From the NCBI GenBank assembly GCA_050303335.1, contig JBNLBN010000017.1:1-30676 (forward strand): a DNA stretch of 30,676 nucleotides. The letters run 5' to 3'. Every line of letters begins with the position of its first letter. Within the stretch, counting starts at the first letter, position 1. A program made the translations under genes and the position numbers. Positions 1 to 6,628 of the stretch are shown piece by piece. This stretch comes from Bilamarchaeum sp050303335. Its GTDB lineage: Archaea; Micrarchaeota; Micrarchaeia; Anstonellales; Bilamarchaeaceae. The notes beneath the pieces were generated by a model. It was not told the DNA's origin, made no database searches, and saw only the letters and a list, made by a program, of their open reading frames with translations.

Positions 1-144
1 GGCGACGGTACTGACACGTACGAGCACTGGGAAAAGAGGGTCTTCAAGAGGCTCGTTGACATCGAGGGCGAGGAAAAATACATCAAGCAGGTCCTGAGAA
101 TCAAGGTACCAACCGACGTATTCGTAAAGATTTCTCTTGGCTAG
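1..144 (+). CDS. rps10: Ribosomal protein uS10 (S10), C-terminal part, cut by window edge
   Basis: The first 47 codons of the window end at a TAG and read GDGTDTYEHWEKRVFKRLVD followed by an IKQVLRIKVPTDVFVKISL-type tail. This matches the C-terminal half of archaeal/eukaryotic uS10, which has a DGEGT...FE.R.HKRLIDI...RQ.MRI.VP.DV.IEI pattern. uS10 is a small-subunit head protein contacting 16S rRNA. The N-terminal half lies outside the window. In archaea this gene often follows that for EF-1alpha, which cannot be checked here. A T-rich stretch right after the stop (about 145-160) could terminate transcription. Identity is from remembered family pattern, not a search. Confidence 0.9.
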   Translation, partial: GDGTDTYEHWEKRVFKRLVDIEGEEKYIKQVLRIKVPTDVFVKISLG

Positions 145-158
145 TTTTCACATATTTT

Positions 159-169
159 TTTAAATTTAA
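159..169 (+). promoter_or_regulatory. TATA-like box of the small membrane protein gene
   Basis: A TTTAAATTTAA stretch lies about 22-25 nt before the ATG at 187. With the usual archaeal spacing this puts the transcription start at or next to the ATG, so the message is probably leaderless. The position is inferred from spacing only. Confidence 0.45.
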
Positions 170-186
170 ACTAAGTTCAAATATTT

Positions 187-591
187 ATGAATCTGAAACC
201 TTTGGTATTAGTTCCTCTTTACATACTTCTTTTCTTCATAGCAAGTAACATAGACATTGAACCCAACATACCTCTCGAGATATTTGTGGTTGGATCATTT
301 GCATGTTGTTCATACGTTTTATTTGAAAAGAAAAAAAGAAATATTTTCTTTATTGGCCTACCGGCCATATTCCTTGTATTATTACTTGTTCTCTTCTATG
401 TTTCGACTATAAACATTGGGGGCCCAATTGAAGATTATAAGGCAGATCTGGACTGCTCGCAGTCGTCTAATCCAATAGCTTGGACCCTTCCAGAAAACTA
501 CATACATATGTGCATGAGTATGCATTTGTCATTCGACGGATTATTTGGCATCATCATAGGCTATCTTTTAACGACTTACAGAGCGTTGTAA
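187..591 (+). CDS. Small integral membrane protein, unknown function
   Basis: 134 residues with about four hydrophobic segments (roughly residues 5-21, 30-46, 53-74 and 114-130). A basic KKKKR turn at 48-52 separates segments two and three, and a polar loop containing two cysteines (about residues 90 and 109) lies between the third and fourth. I recognise no family. It starts leaderless-style about 22 nt after a TATA-like box. The coding sequence is clearly AT-richer than the ribosomal genes nearby, as is most of the protease gene that follows in the same direction after 53 nt. Each gene seems to have its own promoter. The pair may have been acquired together, but a functional link is only a guess. 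Confidence 0.6.
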   Translation: MNLKPLVLVPLYILLFFIASNIDIEPNIPLEIFVVGSFACCSYVLFEKKKRNIFFIGLPAIFLVLLLVLFYVSTINIGGPIEDYKADLDCSQSSNPIAWTLPENYIHMCMSMHLSFDGLFGIIIGYLLTTYRAL

Positions 592-644
592 TTTTTCTAT
601 TTTTTCCTTCATTTTATATTTCCTTTTAGTTTGATTAGATATTT

Positions 645-2417
645 ATGAGGAGATTGAGGAGAACATTAGAACAATCCTGTTTGCCAATTGCTTTGGCAAT
701 AACATCTTGTACTCCCAATCGGGCTGAGAAGGAAAAAGTCACTATTGATAATACTGGAATCTGGGTCGAGCCATTACGAGGAGGGGTAACAGAAGAGAAC
801 AGAAGTTATTTCATGGATAACAAGGTAATAGTCAAGTTTGATGAAGAAAAAGATACCAACTATGTGGAAAGTTTATCGGGAGGAAAAGTAACCGGATATA
901 TACCTCAACTTCAGGCATACGAGATAGAGGTAGATGATGTTGATGGAACCATAAGAAGTATCGATAAATCAGATATTATTTTTGTTTCAAGAAATTATCT
1001 TTTTGAAGGCAATTTTGATAATGAGGATTATTCTGGAGTTCCGGAAAATCTTCCAGAGAATGCAGATTATCTTGAGAGAGGATTATGGTGGTCTTCAAAA
1101 ATTAAGGTTTCGGAAGGATTACAGCTGATAGAAAATTATCCAATTGATAAAACAACAATTGCTGTAATCGACTTGGGATTTAACTACTATTTTGGAGAGA
1201 TCCCATACTACTACACTGATGAAGGTTTTGATATAGCATATGATTTTGGAGACAATGATAAACATGTCCACATGCCTAATTCCCCACATGGTTCAATAGT
1301 ATCCTCATTAATTGCAGGAAAAAATAATGGGGCTCTTACAAATGGAGTCGCTGCAATAGACAACATATATATTTTGCCTTTAAAAACACAACCAACACGT
1401 GATTGGGTACAAAACGCAGCTCAAGACTGGGGAACACAAATTTTTGGCGATGATTTTAGATTCGCTGCAGCATTGGAGTACACACTTGAAAAATCAGAAG
1501 AAGCAAATGTAAAGGTAGTAAACATTAGTCAAGGAGCTAATATCATTATTCCTGAATGGCTATTGAGCATATTCGGAGCAAATAATAACATAGTGATAAC
1601 TCAAGATGCGATAAATGACCTCACAGGCAAAGATATTATTGTGGTGGCATCAGCAGGTAACCGAAATCAGGATTCCTGTACCTCATTCCCGTCAGCACAT
1701 AAGGGAGTTATATCTGTAGTAGGCACAAAGAAAAATCCTGATAGTTCCGAAGACAGGGCAGATTTTTCAAATCATTCCGTTCAAATTGATTGTAACGAGA
1801 TTGCGGCACCAGCCGCAGACATCCTCGTCTTCGATACTGAAGAGGGATCTTATGATGAACTTAACCCTCAAAATGCCATACCAGTGCCAATACTTGAAAA
1901 CGGCACATCAGCATCAGCTCCGATGGTATCAGGATTAGTTGCCTTAATGAAATCCATCGAACCAGAGTTATCATTTGAGGATGTGGTTAGAATACTCAGG
2001 GATAATGCTGATGACGTGTCTCTTGCGGATGACCCTGACCCCATGCTGCGCGATCAGGTCTGGAAGAGGATAAATGTTAGAAAAACATTAGCGAGCTTTG
2101 ATTTTGACGTCTGTGGGCTCCCTGGAAGCTACAGCGATTACGTACAGACAGTATCGACTGAATTTTTCCTCCAAAGTACGGTTAATGATTCGATTTTATA
2201 CCTGAATGAAGTAAGAGCGGATTCTGTGAATGTGACAGTGCAGGAGAATATTGATTCTGCCGGAGTGAATTTCGACATTCAAATCGGAAGAAGTTTTAGG
2301 TTGGACGTGTTTCCCGGAGTTAATCTTGAAGTGTGTGAAACAAGTGAACCATGCACGGAAGCCAGTGCGGACTGCTTTGCAGTAATTGCAGGTGATGGCC
2401 CGCACTTTTCCGGATAA
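645..2417 (+). CDS. Subtilisin-like (S8) serine protease, probably exported
   Basis: 590 residues. The S8 catalytic residues are all present: Asp176 in IAVIDLG, His215 in NSPHGSIVSSLIAG, the oxyanion Asn339 in VVASAGN, and Ser422 in NGTSASAPMVSG. The stretch before residue 150 resembles an inhibitor-type propeptide, and about 110 residues after the catalytic domain are cysteine-containing with beta-rich character. The N-terminus has basic residues (MRRLRR), a short hydrophobic stretch and ITSC at 18-21, which resembles a lipobox; a membrane-anchored or secreted enzyme is likely, but the signal is weak. The ATG at 645 lies about 28 nt after a TATTATA-like box (about 613-620), so it is probably leaderless. 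The first two thirds of the gene are AT-rich, while the last 300 nt look more like the surrounding genome. Confidence 0.88.
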   Translation: MRRLRRTLEQSCLPIALAITSCTPNRAEKEKVTIDNTGIWVEPLRGGVTEENRSYFMDNKVIVKFDEEKDTNYVESLSGGKVTGYIPQLQAYEIEVDDVDGTIRSIDKSDIIFVSRNYLFEGNFDNEDYSGVPENLPENADYLERGLWWSSKIKVSEGLQLIENYPIDKTTIAVIDLGFNYYFGEIPYYYTDEGFDIAYDFGDNDKHVHMPNSPHGSIVSSLIAGKNNGALTNGVAAIDNIYILPLKTQPTRDWVQNAAQDWGTQIFGDDFRFAAALEYTLEKSEEANVKVVNISQGANIIIPEWLLSIFGANNNIVITQDAINDLTGKDIIVVASAGNRNQDSCTSFPSAHKGVISVVGTKKNPDSSEDRADFSNHSVQIDCNEIAAPAADILVFDTEEGSYDELNPQNAIPVPILENGTSASAPMVSGLVALMKSIEPELSFEDVVRILRDNADDVSLADDPDPMLRDQVWKRINVRKTLASFDFDVCGLPGSYSDYVQTVSTEFFLQSTVNDSILYLNEVRADSVNVTVQENIDSAGVNFDIQIGRSFRLDVFPGVNLEVCETSEPCTEASADCFAVIAGDGPHFSG

Positions 2418-2418
2418 C

Positions 2419-3096
2419 TCATTTCGGCTTCAGTAATGGTAGCATGCGCGCCGCCAGATTGTTTACTGGCATTGTCTGGAGCCAGACTTTTCCAGGGCCT
2501 TTCAGAACTGCAAGGAACATCCCTTCTCCTCCGAACATTATGTTGCGGACTCCCCGGACCAAATGGATATCATATTCAACGGAGGATTCGAACATTGCAA
2601 TGGATCCGGTATCCACCTGGAGCTCCTCGCCTTTTTTCAGATGCTTGATCACCACTTCGCCGTCCACTTCAACAAATGCCATTCCTTTTCCTGATAGCTT
2701 TTGAAGTACGAATCCTTCCCCGCCGAATAGCCCGACAGTAAGTTTTTTCCTGAATGCGGTTTTTACTGACACCGATGTTTCTGCTGCCAAAAACGAATCC
2801 TTCTGGCAGATCATCTCGCTTTTTCCAATGTCAACTGGGACGATCTTTCCGGGAAAGCTCGGGGAGAACGTGACTGATGCCGGATCCTCCCCTTTGGGAG
2901 AGAATTTCACCGTGAAGAGGGATTCTCCGGTAAACACCCTTGAAAGCCCCCCGCCGAATCCTCCATGGACCATGGACTGCATCCTCATGTTCTTTGTCAT
3001 CCAGCTCATGGCGCCGGATTCGGAGTAGCATTCCTCCCCTTCCTGCAGGGTGATTTCAAGCACCTGCATCACATCTCCCTTTATATCGTATTTCAT
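2419..3096 (-). CDS. AIM24 / TIGR00266-family protein
   Basis: 225 residues with the features of the AIM24 family (TIGR00266): an early EGEECYSESGAMSWMT segment, the glycine-rich GGFGGGLSRVFTGESLF segment, a later GGEGFVLQKLSGKG segment, and a beta-sandwich-like pattern throughout. Bacterial and archaeal members are of unknown biochemical function; the yeast relative is a mitochondrial inner-membrane organisation factor. The length is normal. The gene converges on the S8 protease with one base between the two stop codons. Its start at 3096 is about 25 nt from a TATA-like TTATTTAA at 3118-3125, which can also serve the divergent eL41 gene. No membrane segment is obvious. Confidence 0.82.
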   Translation of the reverse strand: MKYDIKGDVMQVLEITLQEGEECYSESGAMSWMTKNMRMQSMVHGGFGGGLSRVFTGESLFTVKFSPKGEDPASVTFSPSFPGKIVPVDIGKSEMICQKDSFLAAETSVSVKTAFRKKLTVGLFGGEGFVLQKLSGKGMAFVEVDGEVVIKHLKKGEELQVDTGSIAMFESSVEYDIHLVRGVRNIMFGGEGMFLAVLKGPGKVWLQTMPVNNLAARMLPLLKPK

Positions 3097-3117
3097 GGCA
3101 TTTTCTCAATTCGAAAC

Positions 3118-3125
3118 TTATTTAA
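3118..3125. promoter_or_regulatory. Shared TATA-like box between AIM24-family and eL41 genes
   Basis: TTATTTAA lies about 25 nt from the AIM24-family start (minus strand, leaderless) and about 50 nt before the eL41 start (plus strand). On the plus strand this gives a leader of about 24 nt containing AGGTGA. Both directions are spacing-based inferences. Confidence 0.4.
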
Positions 3126-3170
3126 GGCAAACCCCTACATATAGAAACTTACAAATTTTTAGGTGAAATA

Positions 3171-3284
3171 ATGGGTTCAAAGCCAAGAAAATGGAAAAAG
3201 AAAAACAAGATGCGCTGGAAATGGGTAAAGAAAAAGCGCAAAAGACTTCGAAGGAAAATGAGGAGAAGAGTCGGCGACCTCTAG
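3171..3284 (+). CDS. rpl41e: Ribosomal protein eL41 (L41e), 37 codons
   Basis: A very short gene encoding an extremely basic peptide with Trp, Arg and Lys: MGSKPRKWKKKNK, then MRWKWVKKKRKRLRRKMRRR and GDL-type ends. The second part matches eL41 (M.xKW.KKR.RRL.RKRRKMR), a single helix at the large/small subunit interface that is usually about 25 residues. The upstream ATG is preferred because AGGTGA sits at 3161-3166, 4 nt before it. The internal ATG at 3210 would give the usual 24-25 residue protein, so this copy may have a 13-residue basic extension. Its TAG stop falls in a CTAG palindrome that also gives the stop of the convergent gene. Confidence 0.8.
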   Translation: MGSKPRKWKKKNKMRWKWVKKKRKRLRRKMRRRVGDL

Positions 3285-3592
3285 TAATCAGGTAGTTTTG
3301 GTTTTTCACCTTTTGCCAATAGGTAAACATCCCATACTATTATTATGTTCAGGGCTAGTGGAACAAATACCAGCGGCAGGGCGCATATGGCGCCAAGCCC
3401 GAAAGTTGTCAATGTTATTGCGATATATATCAGGGCCACAAGAAGCCCTGAGCCCCATGAAGCGATAAGATAAACTATTCCCTTCCTTACCAACCCAAGG
3501 TAAAGATACCCTAGGGAAGGGGCCCCAAGCAGGAAAAACCCTACAAGGGAGACAAGGACTGCAATTCCGACTTCTTTCTCTTTTTCAGCCAT
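3281..3592 (-). CDS. Small membrane protein, TM2-like
   Basis: 103 residues with three hydrophobic segments (about 9-29, 37-60 and 66-92), a charged N-terminus (MAEKEKE) and a polar C-terminal tail (AKGEKPKLPDY). The GYLYLGLVRKGIVYLI segment recalls TM2-domain proteins, in which a GYLGxG-type turn joins helices, but this is a weak match. It shares an AT-rich divergent promoter region with the uL1 operon (TTTTTTAAA at about 3613-3621), about 23 nt from its ATG. The gene ends on the eL41 stop codon. Function is unknown. Confidence 0.6.
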   Translation of the reverse strand: MAEKEKEVGIAVLVSLVGFFLLGAPSLGYLYLGLVRKGIVYLIASWGSGLLVALIYIAITLTTFGLGAICALPLVFVPLALNIIIVWDVYLLAKGEKPKLPDY

Positions 3593-3609
3593 ACAGACAG
3601 GTCTATATG

Positions 3610-3624
3610 ATCTTTTTTAAAGAT
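3610..3624. promoter_or_regulatory. Divergent promoter of the uL1 operon and the small membrane protein
   Basis: ATCTTT-TTT-AAAGAT forms an inverted repeat whose centre contains a TATA-like TTTTTTAAA. It is about 23 nt from the minus-strand ATG (3592). On the plus strand it would place transcription start near 3643, giving a leader of about 40 nt for uL1. Confidence 0.4.
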
Positions 3625-3653
3625 ATGGGTATACAATAGGAACACCCGTATTA

Positions 3654-3669
3654 CTACTCAGGGGAGTAG
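3654..3669 (+). promoter_or_regulatory. Leader hairpin overlapping the uL1 ribosome-binding site
   Basis: CTACTC-AGGG-GAGTAG is a perfect 6-bp stem with a 4-nt loop. Its 3' arm ends at the first G of the GGAGG Shine-Dalgarno sequence (3669-3673), 9 nt before the uL1 ATG. uL1 represses its own mRNA in bacteria and methanogens, so this could be part of a translational control site. The structure is seen; the role is inferred. Confidence 0.4.
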
Positions 3670-3682
3670 GAGGGCGTATTTT

Positions 3683-4306
3683 ATGGATAAGAAGAAACTC
3701 AATGATGCCTTAACCAAGGCGCTGGAAGAGAAGGGCAAGAGGAAATTCAAGCAGAGTGTTGAACTCATTATCAACATGAAGGGAATTGACTTTTCAAAAT
3801 CCGAAAACAGGCTTAACCTGGACATCGTTCTTCCGAAAGGAAAGGGCGGAAAGGAGCTCAAATGCGCAGTGTTTGCTGAGAACGAGCTTGGGGACCAGGC
3901 AAAGAAGGCTGGCGCAGACCTGATCATTTCGCCGAATGACATTCCTGAATGGAAGGACAAGGTGAAGGACCTTGCGGAGAATTACTTCCTCCTTGCTCAG
4001 CCGAACCTCATGGCGGTTGTTGCAAAGAACCTCGGTCAGTACCTTGGTAAAAGGGGTAAGCTCCCGAAGCCGGCCGTTGGAAACATCGCACCGATGATCG
4101 AGAGATCCAAGAAGTCGGTCAGAATCGTTTCAAAGGGAAAATACCTCCCGACCGCGCAGGCATTCATAGGCACAGAAGAGATGAGCCTTGAGGAGCTTTC
4201 CGAGAATGCCGAAGCAGTTTATGAGGCAGTAAGGGGAAAAGTCAAGGAGAGCGGCATAAAGAACATTTATGTGAAGCTGACCATGGGAAAGCCGATCGCT
4301 TTGTAG
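3683..4306 (+). CDS. rpl1: Ribosomal protein uL1 (L1)
   Basis: 207 residues, close to the usual archaeal length. The two-domain L1 pattern is visible: RKFKQSVELIINMKGIDFSKSENRLN at the start, KGKGGKELKCAVFA and the AKKAGADLIISPNDI insertion domain, then AQPNLMAVVAKNLGQYLGKRGKLPKP and the GTEEMSLEELSENAEAVYEAVRGK C-terminal part. uL1 forms the mobile L1 stalk that helps release deacylated tRNA from the E site. It starts at an ATG 9 nt after GGAGG and is followed after 9 nt by uL10, with P1 two nt further on, so uL1-uL10-P1 is one operon. uL11, often the first gene in this cluster, is not upstream here. Confidence 0.95.
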   Translation: MDKKKLNDALTKALEEKGKRKFKQSVELIINMKGIDFSKSENRLNLDIVLPKGKGGKELKCAVFAENELGDQAKKAGADLIISPNDIPEWKDKVKDLAENYFLLAQPNLMAVVAKNLGQYLGKRGKLPKPAVGNIAPMIERSKKSVRIVSKGKYLPTAQAFIGTEEMSLEELSENAEAVYEAVRGKVKESGIKNIYVKLTMGKPIAL

Positions 4307-4315
4307 GTGATTTGA

Positions 4316-5227
4316 ATGGATTACATAATTGACACTAACAAAAAGACGATACAGGAAAAGATCAGGAAGGTAAAGGAAGTCTCGGAGGACATGAAGAACT
4401 TCAAGACTGTTGCGCTTCTTGACCTAAAAAAGCTGCCTGATGCGCTCTTCCAGGCCCTGAGAAAGAAAATCAGGGAGGGAGGAGGACACGTATATGTCCT
4501 CAAGAAGCCGGTAATCGAAAGGGTGCTTAAGTCTGAGAAGAAACTTTCTGAAAAGTCGGACGAATGCAGGAAGCCGGTTGCACTCATATTAACAAACGAG
4601 ACGCCTTACCAGCTCAACAAGTTCTTCAAGGAGAACCGGAAGAAGAGGGCTGCAAAGGTCGGAGATGTCGCAAAATCTGACATCATCGTTCCTGAAGGAG
4701 AGACTTCGCTCCCGCCAGGTCCCGCGCTTTCCGAATTGAAGGCAGGAGGAGTGAACGTCCAGATCAAGGGCGGAAAGATCGTTGTCAACAAGGCTTCAAC
4801 AATTGCAAAGGCAGGAGATCAGATCACTGCACCGAAAGTGAAGGCATTGCAGTCGCTTGGCATCATGCCATTCGACGTCATGGCCAACATGATTTTCGGT
4901 TACGACGGCCAGTACATATATTCATCGGAATTGCTCGATTCCGTGGATACTGTGTTGCCGGACCTGCAGGCATCATTCAGCCAGGCAATGAACGTATCAC
5001 TGAATGCCAAATACCCGACAGCAGCCAATATCGACCTGCTTCTGGGAGAGGCATTCCAGCAGTCAATGAATTTCGCATTGAATGCTGAAGTATATTCATC
5101 AAGCGCGATAGAGCAGCTTCTCGGTTCTGCCTTCAGGCAGGGCTTGGCTCTTGAGGGCTTTGGTCCGAAGGAAACTTCAGGCGATGAAAAGACCGAGGCT
5201 CCGGCCGAGGAGAAAAAGGAGGAATAA
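4316..5227 (+). CDS. rpl10: Ribosomal protein uL10 (P0), stalk base
   Basis: 303 residues. The N-terminal RNA-binding domain (YIIDTNKKTIQEKIRKVKEV to about 110) carries the LPDALFQALRKKIREGG pattern. The archaeal insertion domain contains GETSLPPGPALSELKAGGVNVQIKGGKI. The helical spine that binds stalk dimers follows, with repeated segments (ASFSQAMNVSLNAKYPTAANIDLLL and FQQSMNFALNAEVYSSSAIEQLL). The end is an acidic tail (EKTEAPAEEKKEE). It anchors P1 dimers to 23S rRNA together with uL11. The two repeated SxxQ.MN..LNA segments agree with multiple P1-binding helices. The last residue of the usual P0 tail motif (FGLF) is not evident. Confidence 0.94.
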   Translation: MDYIIDTNKKTIQEKIRKVKEVSEDMKNFKTVALLDLKKLPDALFQALRKKIREGGGHVYVLKKPVIERVLKSEKKLSEKSDECRKPVALILTNETPYQLNKFFKENRKKRAAKVGDVAKSDIIVPEGETSLPPGPALSELKAGGVNVQIKGGKIVVNKASTIAKAGDQITAPKVKALQSLGIMPFDVMANMIFGYDGQYIYSSELLDSVDTVLPDLQASFSQAMNVSLNAKYPTAANIDLLLGEAFQQSMNFALNAEVYSSSAIEQLLGSAFRQGLALEGFGPKETSGDEKTEAPAEEKKEE

Positions 5228-5229
5228 TT

Positions 5230-5535
5230 ATGAAAGTAGATCCGTATTTGCACGCAGTGCTTCTTTTGCACGGTGCAGGAAAAGATGTAACGAAGGAAGG
5301 TATCGTCGCTGTCGTAAAGGCAAGCGGCGCAGATGCAGATGAGGCAAAAGCTTCGGTTCTTGCTGACGCATGCAAAGACGTCAACTGGGAAGATCTTCTA
5401 AAGGCAGCAACAGTTGTAGCAGCTCCTGCAGCAGCACCTGCAGCAGCAGAGGCTCCTAAGGAAGAAAAGAAAGAGGAAGACGAAGGCAAGAAAGAAGAAG
5501 AGGCAGCGGCCGGTCTTGCTAACCTATTCGGTTAA
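5230..5535 (+). CDS. rpl12: Acidic stalk protein P1 (archaeal L12)
   Basis: 101 residues with the P1/P2 architecture: an N-terminal dimerisation domain (YLHAVLLLHGAGKDVTKEGIVAVVKASG), an Ala-rich hinge (AAAPAAAEAPKEEKKEEDEGKKEEE) and the C-terminal GLANLFG tail that contacts translation GTPases. The last residues GLANLFG are the conserved archaeal ending. It starts 2 nt after the uL10 stop. The following T9 run (5536-5544) is a probable terminator for the ribosomal operon. Confidence 0.95.
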   Translation: MKVDPYLHAVLLLHGAGKDVTKEGIVAVVKASGADADEAKASVLADACKDVNWEDLLKAATVVAAPAAAPAAAEAPKEEKKEEDEGKKEEEAAAGLANLFG

Positions 5536-5549
5536 TTTTTTTTTAATTT
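5536..5549 (+). terminator. Poly-T terminator of the ribosomal stalk operon
   Basis: A run of nine T residues (5536-5544) followed by AATTTT lies immediately after the P1 stop codon. Archaeal RNA polymerase terminates at such T-tracts without needing a hairpin. A new TATA-like box follows at 5555-5562 for the next gene. Confidence 0.6.
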
Positions 5550-5554
5550 TCTAT

Positions 5555-5562
5555 TTTATAAA
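5555..5562 (+). promoter_or_regulatory. TATA-like box of the HEAT-repeat gene pair
   Basis: TTTATAAA-type box (CTATTTTATAAAC) about 28-30 nt before the ATG at 5589, predicting a leaderless or near-leaderless transcript. Confidence 0.45.
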
Positions 5563-5588
5563 CACTTCTTGACACAATACATTCTGGT

Positions 5589-6623
5589 ATGGCTAGCGGA
5601 ACAGAAGAACTTTTGAGCATGATGTTACGGGCAGCCCAGAAAAAGGAGGTTGTGCGTGAGATGTCTGAATTGGCAGATGTGCTCCGCAATCCGCTTGTGC
5701 ATCAGGTTTTGCTCGAATCACTGAGGGATGAAAGGTACTTGGGATCTGCCGGGCAAATGCTCCAGGAGCTGGTTTTGGACGGTAATGACGAGCAAAGGAA
5801 ACGTGCTGCATCTCTTGTAAAAGAGCTGTCGCAGGAAGCTGATTTTGATGTGGGTGTATTGAAGGGAGGTTTATCTGATCCCGATGAAGATGTGAGAAGA
5901 TTCGTATCCTGGGCAATTAGAAGAATTTGCGGAAGGATCCCTGTTGAGGATGCAAAGCTGGAGCTGATTGATTCTCTGGCAGATCAGAATGAAAAGGTGC
6001 GGGAAAACTGCAGGCATGCTCTCGGAAATTGCCATGAAATAGTTGGAGCCCTGAATGAAAAGCTGAGGGATATCAACGGGATCAGGCGCCCTGATAACAG
6101 CCAGCGAAGGCAGAGAATGGAAGTTACAAAGGTACTGGGAGAACTTGCAAAGAAAGGCCAGGACATATCAACTGCAGTTCCTGAAATTGAAGAAGGGATA
6201 TGGGACCTCAACAGCAGTGACAGGAGGCACCATTCCTTGGTTGCCCTAAAGTATGCCCTGATCAATGGCACGCAGGGAGCAAGAAGGGGAGTTGAAGTGA
6301 TGCTCAAGGATAGCTCCTGGGGGCATATCGCCGGTGATGCTTTGGCACAGTCTGCAAAAAAAGGAGATGAGGAATCCCTCAAAGCACTGGTCGGAAATTT
6401 GAGGAGTGTTGACCAGAGAACCAGGAATAATGCGGTAAGAGGCCTGGTTGCATATCTAAAAGAAGGGGGCAGACTAGATTTGGATGAAGTGACAAAATCC
6501 ATAAGGATGAGTGTTTGCCTGGAAAGGGAAGGGGAAAAGGCTGCGGCAGAAAGGTACGGTAGGATAATATCATCAATCAAAAGGAAGAGAATGGAGGTTC
6601 CGCGATTAAGGAAAATAAGGTAA
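5589..6623 (+). CDS. HEAT/armadillo-like helical repeat protein A, unknown function
   Basis: 344 residues of predicted alpha-helical repeat, with repeat-like patterns such as LRNPLVHQVLLESLRDERYLG, LVLDGNDEQRKRAASLVKEL, LSDPDEDVRRFVSWAIRRI and LADQNEKVRENCRHALGNC. These are typical HEAT helices with the D.xxxVR motif at turns. There is no catalytic motif, signal peptide or membrane segment, so it is likely a cytoplasmic scaffold. It is co-directional with a second HEAT-like gene 5 nt downstream, so the two probably form one transcript and perhaps a complex. The start at 5589 matches the TATA spacing. I cannot assign a function. Confidence 0.7.
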   Translation: MASGTEELLSMMLRAAQKKEVVREMSELADVLRNPLVHQVLLESLRDERYLGSAGQMLQELVLDGNDEQRKRAASLVKELSQEADFDVGVLKGGLSDPDEDVRRFVSWAIRRICGRIPVEDAKLELIDSLADQNEKVRENCRHALGNCHEIVGALNEKLRDINGIRRPDNSQRRQRMEVTKVLGELAKKGQDISTAVPEIEEGIWDLNSSDRRHHSLVALKYALINGTQGARRGVEVMLKDSSWGHIAGDALAQSAKKGDEESLKALVGNLRSVDQRTRNNAVRGLVAYLKEGGRLDLDEVTKSIRMSVCLEREGEKAAAERYGRIISSIKRKRMEVPRLRKIR

Positions 6624-6628
6624 TCATC

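Noticed and set aside
5400..5500. CRISPR or tandem DNA repeat in the P1 hinge
   Set aside because: The repeats are GCA-rich codons of the Ala/Glu/Lys hinge of protein P1, not a DNA array.
5984..6580. 198-codon open frame opposite HEAT protein A
   Set aside because: It mirrors the Leu/Lys-rich coding strand, has a Ser/Pro/Phe-rich translation typical of antisense frames, and no domain was recognised.
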